DNA from: CAYONP01 sp964405335
GTDB taxonomy: Bacteria > Armatimonadota > UBA10988
Direction: 5' to 3'
Assembly (NCBI GenBank): GCA_964405335.1
Contig: CAYONP010000046.1
Location: 1-44,187 of the forward strand
Length of the DNA stretch: 44,187 bases
The notes below the pieces were generated by a model. The model worked only from the letters and a program-made list of their open reading frames with translations. It was not told the origin of the DNA and did no database searches. The position numbers and the translations under genes were made by a program. Shown piece after piece: positions 16,303-24,646 of this stretch. The stretch's first letter is position 1. Every line of letters begins with the position of its first letter.

Positions 16303-16592
16303 GATGGTCGGCGGTGCGGACCCTACACCCCACTGACCGTTGTCACCCGCACGATGGTCCGCGGTGTGGACCCTACTCCCCACTGACCGTCGTCGCCCGC
16401 GATGGTCCGCGGTGCGGACCCTACTCCCCACTGACCGTCGTCGCCCGCGATGGTCCGCGGTGCGGACCCTACTCCCCACTGACCGTCGTCGCCCGCGATG
16501 GTCCGCGGTGCGGACCCTACTCCCCACTGACCGTCGTCGCCCGCGATGGTCGGCGGTGCGGACGCTACACCCCACTCCGCACTCCCCACTCG
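16303..16592. repeat. Tandem array of six ~48-bp units, each with a small hairpin
   Basis: GATGGTC recurs at 16303, 16353, 16401, 16449, 16497 and 16545, giving spacings of 50, 48, 48, 48 and 48. The central copies look identical. Each unit contains GGTCCGCGGTGCGGACC, a 7-bp stem with a 3-base loop, then CTACTCCCCACTGACCGTCG. The outer copies carry point changes. There are no unique spacers. The array sits between the divergent pirin and MFS genes. Confidence 0.93.
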
Positions 16593-16629
16593 CCACTCCC
16601 CACTCCCCACTCCCCACTCCCCACTCCCA
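16570..16629. repeat. Short-period CCCCACT microsatellite
   Basis: About eight near-perfect copies of a 7-base CCCCACT motif directly follow the 48-bp array. The 48-bp unit also contains CTCCCCACT, so this stretch probably arose by slippage from the end of the last unit. The rest of 16225-16764 shows no gene. Confidence 0.85.
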
Positions 16630-16764
16630 CCCGCCCCGGCACTTGAAACGCTCATGACTAGAGGTTAGAGTCCGGCCAGCCCGTCGGATTCGGAGGGGAG
16701 GCGGGCCGAGAGCAGCGGCTCGCGACAGCGAGCGAGGTGGATTCGGTGAGAAAGGACGCATCCG

Positions 16765-18348
16765 ATGAGCGAAGTCGGAGCCGGGCCGCCGCGTGAGGGC
16801 ACGGGCGGTGTCAACGAGAAGTGGCTCTTCTGGGCCTGCTTCGTCTCCCTGATCGCCACGTCATCGGCGTTCGTCACCCGTTTCGCGGTGCTCCCCGAGT
16901 GGGGCCGTGAGTTCAACCTGACCGCGACTCAGATGGGCGAAATCGGCGGCGCCGGCGTCTGGCCCTTTGCGCTGAGCATCATCCTGTTCAGCCTTGTGAT
17001 CGACCGCATCGGCTATGGCACGGCGATGATCTTCGCCTTCGCCTGCCACATCGGTTACGGCATCCTCGCCGTGCTGGCACCGTCGTTCGGGCCGAGCAAC
17101 GCCTACAACGTGCTGTTCCTCGCCAGCGTCATCCTGGCGCTGGGCAACGGCACCGTCGAGGCGGTGATCAACCCCGTCGTGGCGACCATGTTCAGCCGTG
17201 AGAAGACCAAGTGGCTGAACATCCTCCACGCCGGCTGGCCCGCCGGGCTGGTCGGCGCGGGCCTGGTGACCATGGCGCTGGGCGGCGTGGACTGGCGCAT
17301 TCGCGTCGGGATCATCTTCATCCCGGCGGCGATCTACGGTTTCATGCTGCTCGGCCAGAAGTGGCCGATCCAGGAGCGCGTCGCCGCGGGTGTCTCGGAC
17401 CTCGGCATGTTGCAGGAGTTCGGCGTCCTCGCCGCGCTGCTGGTCGTGCCGATCATCATGCGCCAACTGGCGACGGTGTTTCATCTGCCACTGATCGCCG
17501 AACTGGCGATCGACCTGGCCCTGATCGCCGGGTTCGGCGCGATGGTGCGGTCGCCAGGCAGCCTCATGCTGTTCGCGCTGATGCTGATCATGATGCCGCT
17601 GGCGACGACCGAGATCGGCACCGACGGCTGGATCACCGCCCTGATGGAAAAGGCGATGGGCGAGATCGGCCTGCCGGCGGTGACCGTGCTGGTCTACACC
17701 TCGTTCATCATGATGGTCCTGCGCTTCTGCGCCGGGTCGATTGTCCACCGGATCAGCCCGCTCGGGCTGCTGGCGGTCAGCGCGGCCATCGCGGCCGTGG
17801 GGCTGTTCCTGCTCTCGACCGCCGCGGGGGTGATGATCCTGGTCGTGGCGACCATCTACGGCCTGGGCAAGACCTTCTTCTGGCCGACCATGCTCGGCGT
17901 CGTCTCGGAACAGTGCCCGCGCGGCGGGGCGCTGACCCTCAACGCCGTCGGCGGCATGGGCATGTTGGCCGTCGGCGTGATCGGCATGCCGTTCATCGGC
18001 TGGCTGCAGGACACCACCGCCGCCGAGCGGCTCGAGCGCGACCACCCGGCCATCTACAGCCAGGTCACGGTCGAGAAGGAGGGCGTGATCGGCAGCTACA
18101 CCGCGGTCGATCCCGAACGGATCCCGAACCTCGGCCCGGCCGACCAGATCCAGGTCAACGACACGATCGAGGAGGCGAAGCACGGGGCGCTTAAGTACAT
18201 GGCGATCTTCCCCGTGATCATGCTCGTCGCCTACATCCTGATGATGCTCTACTTCCAGGGCAAAGGCGGGTACAAGCCGGTCGAGCTATCGGCCGAAGCG
18301 CCACACCAGGCGATGGCCATCGGCGACCCGATCGACGACGAGGCCTGA
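16765..18348 (+). CDS. MFS transporter, 527 aa
   Basis: A 12-helix major facilitator superfamily carrier. ATG 16765 follows GAGAAAGGA (16748-16756). The N-terminus is cytoplasmic up to about residue 18, then WLFWACFVSLIATSSAFVTR begins helix 1. The loop DRIGYGTAM is the MFS motif-A equivalent, and NGTVEAVINPVVATMFSREK with ILHAGWPAGLVG is a stretch shared closely with the second MFS gene at 19093-20442. An additional ~50-residue polar insert before the last helix (about residues 425-475) makes it longer than usual. The overall type resembles sugar-type MFS carriers found in planctomycetes; the substrate is not known. Low-quality poly-C and an assembly gap follow its stop codon. Confidence 0.92.
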   Translation: MSEVGAGPPREGTGGVNEKWLFWACFVSLIATSSAFVTRFAVLPEWGREFNLTATQMGEIGGAGVWPFALSIILFSLVIDRIGYGTAMIFAFACHIGYGILAVLAPSFGPSNAYNVLFLASVILALGNGTVEAVINPVVATMFSREKTKWLNILHAGWPAGLVGAGLVTMALGGVDWRIRVGIIFIPAAIYGFMLLGQKWPIQERVAAGVSDLGMLQEFGVLAALLVVPIIMRQLATVFHLPLIAELAIDLALIAGFGAMVRSPGSLMLFALMLIMMPLATTEIGTDGWITALMEKAMGEIGLPAVTVLVYTSFIMMVLRFCAGSIVHRISPLGLLAVSAAIAAVGLFLLSTAAGVMILVVATIYGLGKTFFWPTMLGVVSEQCPRGGALTLNAVGGMGMLAVGVIGMPFIGWLQDTTAAERLERDHPAIYSQVTVEKEGVIGSYTAVDPERIPNLGPADQIQVNDTIEEAKHGALKYMAIFPVIMLVAYILMMLYFQGKGGYKPVELSAEAPHQAMAIGDPIDDEA

Positions 18349-18451
18349 GACAGCGTGCCGGGGCCCGCCGGGGCCGGGCCCCCCCCCCCCCAACCCGCCG
18401 CCGACGACGGGGGGCCCCCCCCCCCGGCCCCCCCCCCCCCCNNNNNNNNNN
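18349..18451. other. Scaffold junction: low-complexity G/C smear plus 10-N gap
   Basis: After the MFS stop codon the sequence degrades into long C and G runs up to 18441 and then ten N (18442-18451). The homopolymers look like read-end artefact rather than biology. The true gap length is unknown. Confidence 0.9.
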
Positions 18452-18472
18452 CCTATCGACGAGGCGGCTTGA
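18452..18472 (+). pseudogene. Possible 3' end of a second gene resembling the upstream MFS C-terminus
   Basis: Directly after the gap the frame reads PIDEAA then TGA, closely like the MFS end DPIDDEA then TGA. It is followed by a hairpin (18479-18509) resembling the sequence after the first stop codon. This may be the tail of a tandem MFS paralogue hidden in the gap. It may also be a second, imperfect rendering of the same gene end. Confidence 0.35.
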
Positions 18473-18478
18473 TACCGG

Positions 18479-18509
18479 GTGCGGGGCCGGGCTGAGCCGG
18501 GCCCGGCAC
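18479..18509. terminator. GC hairpin after the gap
   Basis: Arms 18479-18493 and 18495-18509 pair at 13 of 15 positions. It lies between the plus-strand gene end at 18472 and the end of the minus-strand cysteine-rich gene at 18514, so it could terminate both. Confidence 0.5.
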
Positions 18510-18513
18510 CGCA

Positions 18514-18663
18514 TCACTCGTCCGTCGACTCGGAGTCGCAGCAGCCGTCGCCGCAACAGCCGTCGTCGCAGCAGCCGCCGAGGACGATCACCACGGCCTT
18601 GCATCCGCACGCCTCGACCTGCTCACGCACCGGCTCGCAACAGCTCTTCGTCGCATCGCTCAT
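18514..18663 (-). CDS. 49-aa cysteine-rich metallothionein-like protein
   Basis: Ten of 49 residues are cysteine, in five clusters: SCCEP, ACGCK, GGCCDD, GCCGD and GCCDSE. The repeated CCDDGCCGDGCC near the C-terminus looks made for soft-metal thiolate binding. The N-terminal half is MSDATKSCCEPVREQVEACG and the middle VVIVLGG is hydrophobic. ATG 18663 has GGAGAG just upstream, a good ribosome site, and the gene overlaps the end of the ArsR/SmtB gene by 41 bases in another frame. I do not recognise it as a named metallothionein. The pairing with a metal-sensor repressor supports a metal-buffering or metal-chaperone role, by analogy with SmtB/SmtA. Small size and lack of homologue evidence keep confidence moderate. 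Confidence 0.72.
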   Translation of the reverse strand: MSDATKSCCEPVREQVEACGCKAVVIVLGGCCDDGCCGDGCCDSESTDE

Positions 18664-18994
18664 GGCCCTCTCCTTCGTTGGGGCAGCAGGCGTCCAGGCA
18701 GTCGGCCAGTTCGCGCAGCATGGTGGCCAGCTCGCCGCAGCGCAGGCGGTAGCAGACCACCTTGCCCTGCCGCTCGGCCGAGACGATGCCCGCCTCTTTG
18801 AGCTGCGCCAGCCCGCGCGAAACCACCGACAGACTGACCGGCACCTGCTCGGAGACCTGACCCACCGTGCCCGACCCACCGCAGCAGGCGAGCCGCAGCA
18901 CCAGGTCGGTCCGCGTCGGATGGCACAAGGCCTTGAACAGCCGCGCGTCGAGCACGCGACCGAGCCGCTCGGGACCACAACCGCTTTGGCTCAT
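18623..18994 (-). CDS. ArsR/SmtB-family metal-responsive repressor
   Basis: A 123-residue winged-helix regulator. ATG 18994 has GGAG upstream. The fold is clear: RLFKALCHPTRTDLVLRLAC (helix 1-2), GTVGQVSEQVPVSLSVVSRG for the recognition helix-turn-helix, LAQLKEAGIVSAERQGKVV and CYRL for the wing. It has ten cysteines (6, 24, 37, 38, 81, 86, 99, 103, 104 and 114). The classic ELCVC alpha-3 site is absent, but Cys37-Cys38 and the C-terminal CLDACC could form a different thiolate metal site. A perfect 20-bp palindrome 14 bases before the start is the likely autoregulatory operator. It should repress itself and the overlapping cysteine-rich gene until metal or metalloid binds. Confidence 0.93.
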   Translation of the reverse strand: MSQSGCGPERLGRVLDARLFKALCHPTRTDLVLRLACCGGSGTVGQVSEQVPVSLSVVSRGLAQLKEAGIVSAERQGKVVCYRLRCGELATMLRELADCLDACCPNEGEGHERCDEELLRAGA

Positions 18995-19008
18995 CCCGTT
19001 CTCCGCTC

Positions 19009-19028
19009 ACTTGCGCAATTGCGCAAGT
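19009..19028 (-). promoter_or_regulatory. ArsR/SmtB operator, perfect 20-bp palindrome
   Basis: ACTTGCGCAATTGCGCAAGT is a perfect palindrome, 14 bases upstream of the arsR-like ATG. Its size, symmetry, low GC and position are what is expected for an ArsR/SmtB dimer site overlapping the promoter. I did not find a second copy near the flanking MFS genes. Confidence 0.88.
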
Positions 19029-19092
19029 ATGGGAAGAACGTCGGCGGGGGCGGGTCGGGTTCCCGCCAGCCGGATGCGGCCAACGCAGCGCT

Positions 19093-20442
19093 CTACGCCG
19101 GCGCGGAGCGCCTGCGCCGGTGTGCCGCCAGCAGCACCAGACTCAGCGCTACCAGCGCCACCGGCAATCGCGCGACGGCGGCATAGGCGGCGCCGGCGCC
19201 CTCGGCCACGGCGTGCTCGATCCGCGCCTGGTCGAGCGGGTCGGTCACCGCCAGCGCTTGCTCGGGGCTGTACCGGCCGTCGACGAACAGCTCCTCGGCC
19301 AGGTCGGCCGGCAGCGCGGCTTCGATTCCGCGGTCATAGGCGTGGCCCATCATCGGTCCGGCCCAGCCAGTGGCCAGCGCGCCGACCGCGCCGAGCAGCG
19401 CCAACCCGAGCGCGCCGGTGCGCGGGTAGCGGTGCGAGGCGATGCCCAGCAACGTCGGCCACAGGTTGGCCACGCCGAGACCGAAGCAGGTGGCCGAGCC
19501 GAACGCCGCCCAGGGCGTCCGCGAGCGGCTCAAGCCATACAACCCCGCCGCGGCGAAGGCGGCGCCGAAGACCAGCAGCCCGGCGGCGGTCAGGCGCCGC
19601 TCGAGCCGCCCGGCGGCCAGGCGTAGGACGAACATCAGGCTGCCCGTATAGACCAGGGTCAGAATGCCGACGCCGCGCTCGCCGAGCAGATCACTGACGG
19701 CCAGGCCGACCCACTGGTCCGGCCCGCCCTCGGTCATCGAGCCGAGCACCATGCAGAGCACCAGCATGGCGAAGCCGGGGCTCAGCACGGCCCGGCCCAT
19801 GGCGCGGTTCGAGACCCCGCTGGCGGTCCGCTCGGTCGGCGGGAAGTCGAGGCCGCGGAGCAGCCAGACATAGGCCACCAGGCCGACGGCGACGAGCAGG
19901 TACTTGACCCGCCAACTGAGCGCCAGCATGGCCAAGTCGACCGGCTCGCGCCGCAGGCCGAAGGCGAGCGTGAGCGCGAAACACGACAACCCACAGACAA
20001 CCATACCTGCCGGCCATGCGGCGTGGAGGAGATTGATCTTCTCGGTCTTGCGGTCGGGGTAGATAGTCGCCACCAGCGGGTTGATCACCGCCTCGACGGC
20101 GCCGTTGGCGAAGCCGAGGGTGAACCCGCCGGCGAGCAGCGCGGGATAGCCGCCGAGCCGCGCGGCGCCGAGGACGAGGACGAGGCCGAGCGCGTGCAGC
20201 GCGGCGCCGAGATACATCAGCCGCTTCATACCGAGGCTGTCGCAGAGCGGACCGAAGAGCAGGATGGCGGTCGGGAAGCCCCACACGCCGACGGCGTTGA
20301 GATAGCCGATTTGCACGTGGCTGAGGTCGAACTCGACCGCCAGCGCGCCGAGCACATCGCCGCGGACCACGAAGGTCGTGGAGGTGGCGGCGAGGGCGAC
20401 GAAACTGGCGCGGAACAGGCGCGGCGCGGCGGCGTGGGTCAA
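19093..20442 (-). CDS. MFS transporter, 449 aa, paralogue of the 16765 gene
   Basis: A 12-helix MFS carrier. The start is TTG 20442 (MTHAAAPRLFRASFVALAAT); no better codon lies before the first helix. It shares a distinctive block with the other MFS gene, here NGAVEAVINPLVATIYPDRK then LLHAAWPAGMVV, so the two are paralogues facing each other around the ArsR locus. The motif-A loop is CDSLGMKRLMYLG. A polar loop before the last helix is kept (ELFVDGRYSPEQALAVTDP). It ends about 98 bases upstream of the ArsR operon and points the same way, so read-through is possible. Whether it carries a sugar or a metal-linked substrate is not clear. Confidence 0.9.
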   Translation of the reverse strand: MTHAAAPRLFRASFVALAATSTTFVVRGDVLGALAVEFDLSHVQIGYLNAVGVWGFPTAILLFGPLCDSLGMKRLMYLGAALHALGLVLVLGAARLGGYPALLAGGFTLGFANGAVEAVINPLVATIYPDRKTEKINLLHAAWPAGMVVCGLSCFALTLAFGLRREPVDLAMLALSWRVKYLLVAVGLVAYVWLLRGLDFPPTERTASGVSNRAMGRAVLSPGFAMLVLCMVLGSMTEGGPDQWVGLAVSDLLGERGVGILTLVYTGSLMFVLRLAAGRLERRLTAAGLLVFGAAFAAAGLYGLSRSRTPWAAFGSATCFGLGVANLWPTLLGIASHRYPRTGALGLALLGAVGALATGWAGPMMGHAYDRGIEAALPADLAEELFVDGRYSPEQALAVTDPLDQARIEHAVAEGAGAAYAAVARLPVALVALSLVLLAAHRRRRSAPA

Positions 20443-20519
20443 CTCGGGTTCCGGCTGGCGGTCAGCGGGCGGATGATAGCACGGTGCGTCGATGTACCGC
20501 CTGTCGAACGCGCGGCGGC

Positions 20520-22271
20520 CTACCGCGCCTGCCAGCGCACCGTGCCGTCGGCGCCGACGCTCAGCCGGCCGGCCAACACGCGCCGCGCACCGGCGTCGGC
20601 GTCGGGGATCAGCCGCTCCTCGGGGCCGAGGTTGGCCGGCTGCCAGAGACCGAGATAGACGTCGTAGCTCTGCCCCGCCGCGTCGTCCGGCAGCCCGATG
20701 GCGAAGCGGTGTTCAACCGGCTCGGCGCCGGTCAGGTCGAGGTCGCCGCCGGCGGTGGCGAGGATCTCCTCGTGCTGGCAGAGGTGGAGAAACGGTCGCA
20801 CGCCGGGCGGCAGTGGCGCGTGGGGGCGGTAGACGACGGCCAGCGTCAGGCCGCCCTCGATCTGGAGCTCGCCCAGCTCGACCGCGTAGTCGCCGACCAC
20901 ACTGATTCTGCCCAGCCGGTACCGCCGCGCGCCATCGTCGCCGTCGAGTGGCAGGGCGATGCGCGGCGAGCCGAGTTCGTCGCCGACGGAAACGAACAGG
21001 TCGAACGTGCCGCTCGGGCACTGGAACGGCAGGCCGAACTCGGCCTCGCTGCGCGTCTCGGGCGCCGCGCCGGGTTCGGCGACCGGCAGACTGCGCACGT
21101 CGAAGGACGAGTCGACCAAGACCGCGACGATCCCGCCGTCGGCGTCCTTGAGCGTCCACGCCACCCGCCCGCCGGGCAGGCACGGCGCCACGCCGGCGTT
21201 GCGCCAGGTGCCGGCCAGGCGCACCCGGCCGCCGACACGCACCTGTGCCGGCCAGGCGGCTTCGGTGCACTGCAGGCGATAGCCCAGCCGCCGGTTGATG
21301 CGCTCGATCAGCGGCCGCTCGCGCTCGAGAAACTCACGCGGCCACCAGTGGATGCTGGCGTAACTGGCGTGGTACTCCTCGACCGCCCGCAGGTAGAGGC
21401 TGCCGTCTTGCCAGTGCCCGCGGTCGACTGAGCCGCCGTAATGCTCACTCTCGAGAATGACCGGCACCCGAGGCCAGAATGCCTGGGCATAGTTGGCGTG
21501 GAAGTAGGCGTTCGCTCCGCCCTGGACCAGGATGCTGTCGTCGCGCAGCGTCAGTCCGTGCTCGGCGGCGTGGCGAATGGTCTCCTCGCCCTGGAAGCCG
21601 AAGTCGTCGTTGGCCGCCAAGAGCGTGTGCCGGAAGTGCTTGCGGTGCAGGTCGATGTGCCGGATCACCGTCTCCGCCGGCCACCGGCGCTGCGTGCTGG
21701 CCCAGGTGTGGCCCTCGCCCCAGACGCCGAACGAGCCGACGTCGATGAACGCCACCTCGGGCCGGCCGTCGTACCGGGCCGCCAGCGCGGCCAGGAAGGC
21801 GTCGAGCTTGGCCAGGAAGACCGGATCGTCATACTCGGGCTCCCAGTATGGCCCGTCTGGATCCTCGCGCCCCGGTGTAAAGTCATAACCCTTCGCCCCC
21901 GCCTCGGCCACCCACTGCGGCGTGGCCCAGCGCAACCAGCTCTCGGTGCAACTGATCCGCAGGCCGATCTGCAGCCCCTTGGCCAGCCAGCGCTGCGCCG
22001 GCGTGTCGAGCACGCTCCAATCGAACCGACCCTCCTCCGGCTCGAGGTAGCTCCACGGGATGCGCAGGTAGAGGCAGGTCAAGCCGGGAAAGTCGTCGAC
22101 CGTGTCCGACGGCGCCAGCCGCGAGCCGTAGTGTGCCGGCACGTTGTCGTAGTAATGCAGCACCCAGCCCATGCCGGGATTGCGCAACCCGACCCCGGTA
22201 TCGGCCGGTCGGACGGTGACCAGCTCAGCTTCGGCGGCGAGCAGAATCAGGCCGGCGACGGCAGGCCACAT
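20520..22271 (-). CDS. Secreted DUF4832-type protein, GH-A clan (GH42-like) fold
   Basis: A 583-residue protein. ATG 22271 follows GGAGTGGCTC and gives a signal peptide (MWPAVAGLILLAAEA). A long open frame continues upstream to 23813, but that part is antisense to another gene. The N-terminus NPGMGWVLHYYDN (31-43) and LYLRIPWSYLEPEEGRFDW (67-85) are typical of DUF4832/GH-A (TIM barrel) proteins. Candidate catalytic acids are Glu186 in GVWGEGHTW and Glu274 or Glu276 in VILESEHYGG. From about 340 a beta-sandwich C-terminal part begins (VRVGGRVRLAGTWRNAGV). The role is presumably hydrolysis of an extracellular glycan; specificity is unknown. It is divergent from the Ig-like protein gene. Confidence 0.82.
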   Translation of the reverse strand: MWPAVAGLILLAAEAELVTVRPADTGVGLRNPGMGWVLHYYDNVPAHYGSRLAPSDTVDDFPGLTCLYLRIPWSYLEPEEGRFDWSVLDTPAQRWLAKGLQIGLRISCTESWLRWATPQWVAEAGAKGYDFTPGREDPDGPYWEPEYDDPVFLAKLDAFLAALAARYDGRPEVAFIDVGSFGVWGEGHTWASTQRRWPAETVIRHIDLHRKHFRHTLLAANDDFGFQGEETIRHAAEHGLTLRDDSILVQGGANAYFHANYAQAFWPRVPVILESEHYGGSVDRGHWQDGSLYLRAVEEYHASYASIHWWPREFLERERPLIERINRRLGYRLQCTEAAWPAQVRVGGRVRLAGTWRNAGVAPCLPGGRVAWTLKDADGGIVAVLVDSSFDVRSLPVAEPGAAPETRSEAEFGLPFQCPSGTFDLFVSVGDELGSPRIALPLDGDDGARRYRLGRISVVGDYAVELGELQIEGGLTLAVVYRPHAPLPPGVRPFLHLCQHEEILATAGGDLDLTGAEPVEHRFAIGLPDDAAGQSYDVYLGLWQPANLGPEERLIPDADAGARRVLAGRLSVGADGTVRWQAR

Positions 22272-22430
22272 GAGCCACTCCCGCCGCCCGCTTCGGCCGG
22301 CCGGTCCGGTTCCCTTTCGTGAAGGACTCCCCGCCACGCCGGCGAACGCCGCTGCCGGGAATGGCAACGGAATCGCCGCCGTATCGTCATCAGCGCCGGT
22401 GGGTCGTCGGGCCGGCGCAGGGAGGTGGTC

Positions 22431-24500
22431 ATGCGCGTGCTGCCGGCGCTCAGCGCCGCTCTTTTCACCCTGTTGCCGGCGCTCGCCGCGCCGACCGTCG
22501 TCCGCACCGAACCGGCCGCCGGCGCCGTTGTGCCCGCCGGCGAGCTGGTCGTCACCGTCGTCTTCAGCGAAGGGCTGAAGATGAACTCGCACTCGCTGGT
22601 CGCCGTCGACGGCGTTGACACGCCCGAGGTGCTCGGCGAACCCTGGTTCGACAACCCGACCACATTCCACCTGAAGGTCCGACTGCTGCCCGGCCGGGCC
22701 TACGGCATCGGGTTCAACAGCGCCACGCGGCAGGGCTTTCTCTCGGCCGACGGCGAGCGACCGCTCGAGCCGTTCGCGCTTCGATTCTCCACCGCCGGCG
22801 GCGCGGGCGACGGCGTCGCCTTCCGTGGCGGCTGGCGCGAGGGCGAGACGGTCGAGCGGATCCTCAGCCTCGAGCGCACGATCACCATCGACAACGAACC
22901 GCTGACGGTCACCGAACGCGTTGCCCGGACCGTCACCGCCCAGCCCAGCCAGGTCGAGCAGGGCGAGTACCACGCCATGCGGCTCAAGGTCAGCGAGGAG
23001 AAGGTCGAGCGGACCAACCTCGAGAGCGGGGTGGTCGAGCCGTGGCCGATGCTCACCCCGACCTGCGTGTTCATCGCCGAAGAGCGCGACGGCAACTGGC
23101 GCGTGCGCTGCGACGGGCCGGAACCCGACGGCTGGATCCTCGACGTGATCGGCGCCGCCGCGGCCGTCGACAACCCGTTCGCCCCGCCCCACCCCGTGGC
23201 CGAGGGCGACACCTGGACGGCGACCGAGCTGCAGCTCCGCGCCGCCGCCGAGCTGCTCGGCGCCAGCGGCCCGGTCACCGGGCAGATCGACTGCCGGTTT
23301 GCCGAGCGGCGCGAGGTCCAGGGCCATCCCGCCGCCGTGGTCACCCACACCTGGGCGGTGCGCTTCCCGTATGACGAGTTCCGACTCGAAGCCGCGGGCA
23401 CCGGCGAGAGCGTCTTCCTGCTCGACGCCGGCAAGTTCATCTCGCACCGGCTCGAACTCGACCTGACCTTCCCGCCGCAAGAGGTCGAGGGCGCCGGCAC
23501 GCTGAGCGGGAAGGGCAAGCAGACGGTCACCCTGCGGCTGCGCTACCTGGCCCCCGGCAGCGTGCCCGCACTGCAGCCGGGCGGTGCCCAGCCAAACGCC
23601 GTCGGCCTGCCCGCGGCCGACAAAACGGGACTGCCGTTCGGCCAGAACGGCGGGCCCGACGAGCCGGCCGAGCGCGCGCCCGGCGGGCCCGGCAACGTCG
23701 CCTTCGAGCAGGCGGTCGAGCCGCGCGAGAAGGCGTTCACCTTTGTCATTCCGACCGGCTGGCTGGTCGACGGCGGGATCATCCGCTTCCCGCCCGACGC
23801 CGCCGGCGCGCACAACGCGGTCGACGCGAAGATCGACCTGACCCTCAAATCAGATCCCGCCGGCTCGGTGATGATGCGCTGGCTGCCCGACATCTACTTC
23901 GCCGACCCGAACGCCGGCCTGGCCGGGCCGATGTTCCCGCCGGGCAGCCAGTACAACGGCATGATCGCCATGCCGAAGATGACCTGGCAGACCTACCTGG
24001 CCAAGCTGGTCTTCCCGCAAATCCACCCGCAGGCACAAGGCGCACGCATCGTCCACGAACAGCCGCTGCCCGAGCTGGCCGGCGAGTACCAGAAGGCGGC
24101 CAAGGTGATCGCGCCGATGATCGACTTTCGTTACGCCTGCGGTATTCTCACCGTTCAGTATACCGAAGGTGGCAATGAGTTCATCGAGCGCATGTACGTC
24201 TGCCTCGAAGACTGGGGCCAGGCCGGCGCGGGGATGTGGCGCAGCAAGGATACGTTCGTCTACCGCACGCCGCTGGCCCAGCTCGATGCCTGGCTGCCGG
24301 TGGTCCAGCGCGTCCACGGCTCGGTCCAGCTCGACCCCGAGTGGCTTCGCAACGAGGTCCGCGAGGCCGCCCGCCGGCAGGGGCAGGTGATCGAAACGAC
24401 CGAACAGGTCAACCAGATCGCCGACGCCATCGCGGCCAACCGGCGGGCCACCCAGGAAGAGATCCAGCAGCAGATGCACCGGACGTTGGTGGGGGAGTAG
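22431..24500 (+). CDS. Secreted protein with N-terminal bacterial Ig-like domain, 689 aa
   Basis: ATG 22431 has GGAGG at 22421-22425, an ideal site. The signal peptide is MRVLPALSAALFTLLPALA. Residues 20-115 form a Big_5/SbsA-like Ig domain (VVRTEPAAGAVVPAGELVVT, then VFSEGLKMNSHSLVAVDG). Residues about 130-370 are a beta-rich region unknown to me, with VERILSLERTITIDN and FISHRLELDLTFPPQEVEG. A linker rich in Pro and Gly around 385-430 leads to a C-terminal domain with FTFVIPTGWLVDGGIIRFPP, WQTYLAKLVFPQIHP and GGNEFIERMYVCLEDW. It ends in a helical, Gln-rich tail. No catalytic motif is seen. It may be a surface or periplasmic binding protein. Confidence 0.85.
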   Translation: MRVLPALSAALFTLLPALAAPTVVRTEPAAGAVVPAGELVVTVVFSEGLKMNSHSLVAVDGVDTPEVLGEPWFDNPTTFHLKVRLLPGRAYGIGFNSATRQGFLSADGERPLEPFALRFSTAGGAGDGVAFRGGWREGETVERILSLERTITIDNEPLTVTERVARTVTAQPSQVEQGEYHAMRLKVSEEKVERTNLESGVVEPWPMLTPTCVFIAEERDGNWRVRCDGPEPDGWILDVIGAAAAVDNPFAPPHPVAEGDTWTATELQLRAAAELLGASGPVTGQIDCRFAERREVQGHPAAVVTHTWAVRFPYDEFRLEAAGTGESVFLLDAGKFISHRLELDLTFPPQEVEGAGTLSGKGKQTVTLRLRYLAPGSVPALQPGGAQPNAVGLPAADKTGLPFGQNGGPDEPAERAPGGPGNVAFEQAVEPREKAFTFVIPTGWLVDGGIIRFPPDAAGAHNAVDAKIDLTLKSDPAGSVMMRWLPDIYFADPNAGLAGPMFPPGSQYNGMIAMPKMTWQTYLAKLVFPQIHPQAQGARIVHEQPLPELAGEYQKAAKVIAPMIDFRYACGILTVQYTEGGNEFIERMYVCLEDWGQAGAGMWRSKDTFVYRTPLAQLDAWLPVVQRVHGSVQLDPEWLRNEVREAARRQGQVIETTEQVNQIADAIAANRRATQEEIQQQMHRTLVGE

Positions 24501-24646
24501 CCGACGCGGGGTCAGGTCTCGTTTCCACGCGCTCGGTAACAGGCCAGGCATGGCTCCGTAACAGTCCGGGCGATTCGGGGCCCTGACCGCGGGCCGTGCT
24601 TGACTTCGACCCGGCCCGGCGGCACCCTCTGCGGCGGAGTCGCGCC

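Noticed and set aside
16303..16592. CRISPR array
   Set aside because: The whole 48-bp unit repeats with no variable spacers, and no cas gene lies in the window.
15526..16761. Pirin extended N-terminally by a repeat domain of 16-residue units
   Set aside because: A 48-bp unit keeps every frame open. A good ribosome site precedes ATG 16224, which gives the standard pirin start, and the repeat is more likely DNA-level.
18349..18441. Genuine poly-C structure such as an i-motif or G-quadruplex regulator
   Set aside because: The run directly abuts an N gap and looks like degraded read-end sequence, so no biology should be drawn from it.
20520..23813. A 1097-residue single protein on the minus strand
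   Set aside because: Residues upstream of 22271 are antisense to the well-supported plus-strand gene at 22431. A signal peptide and ribosome site at 22271 mark the true start.
24508..24523. Half of a GGGGTCAGGTCTCG-type REP hairpin
   Set aside because: The string resembles one arm of a common dispersed hairpin, but no matching second arm is present nearby, so it is at most a decayed copy.
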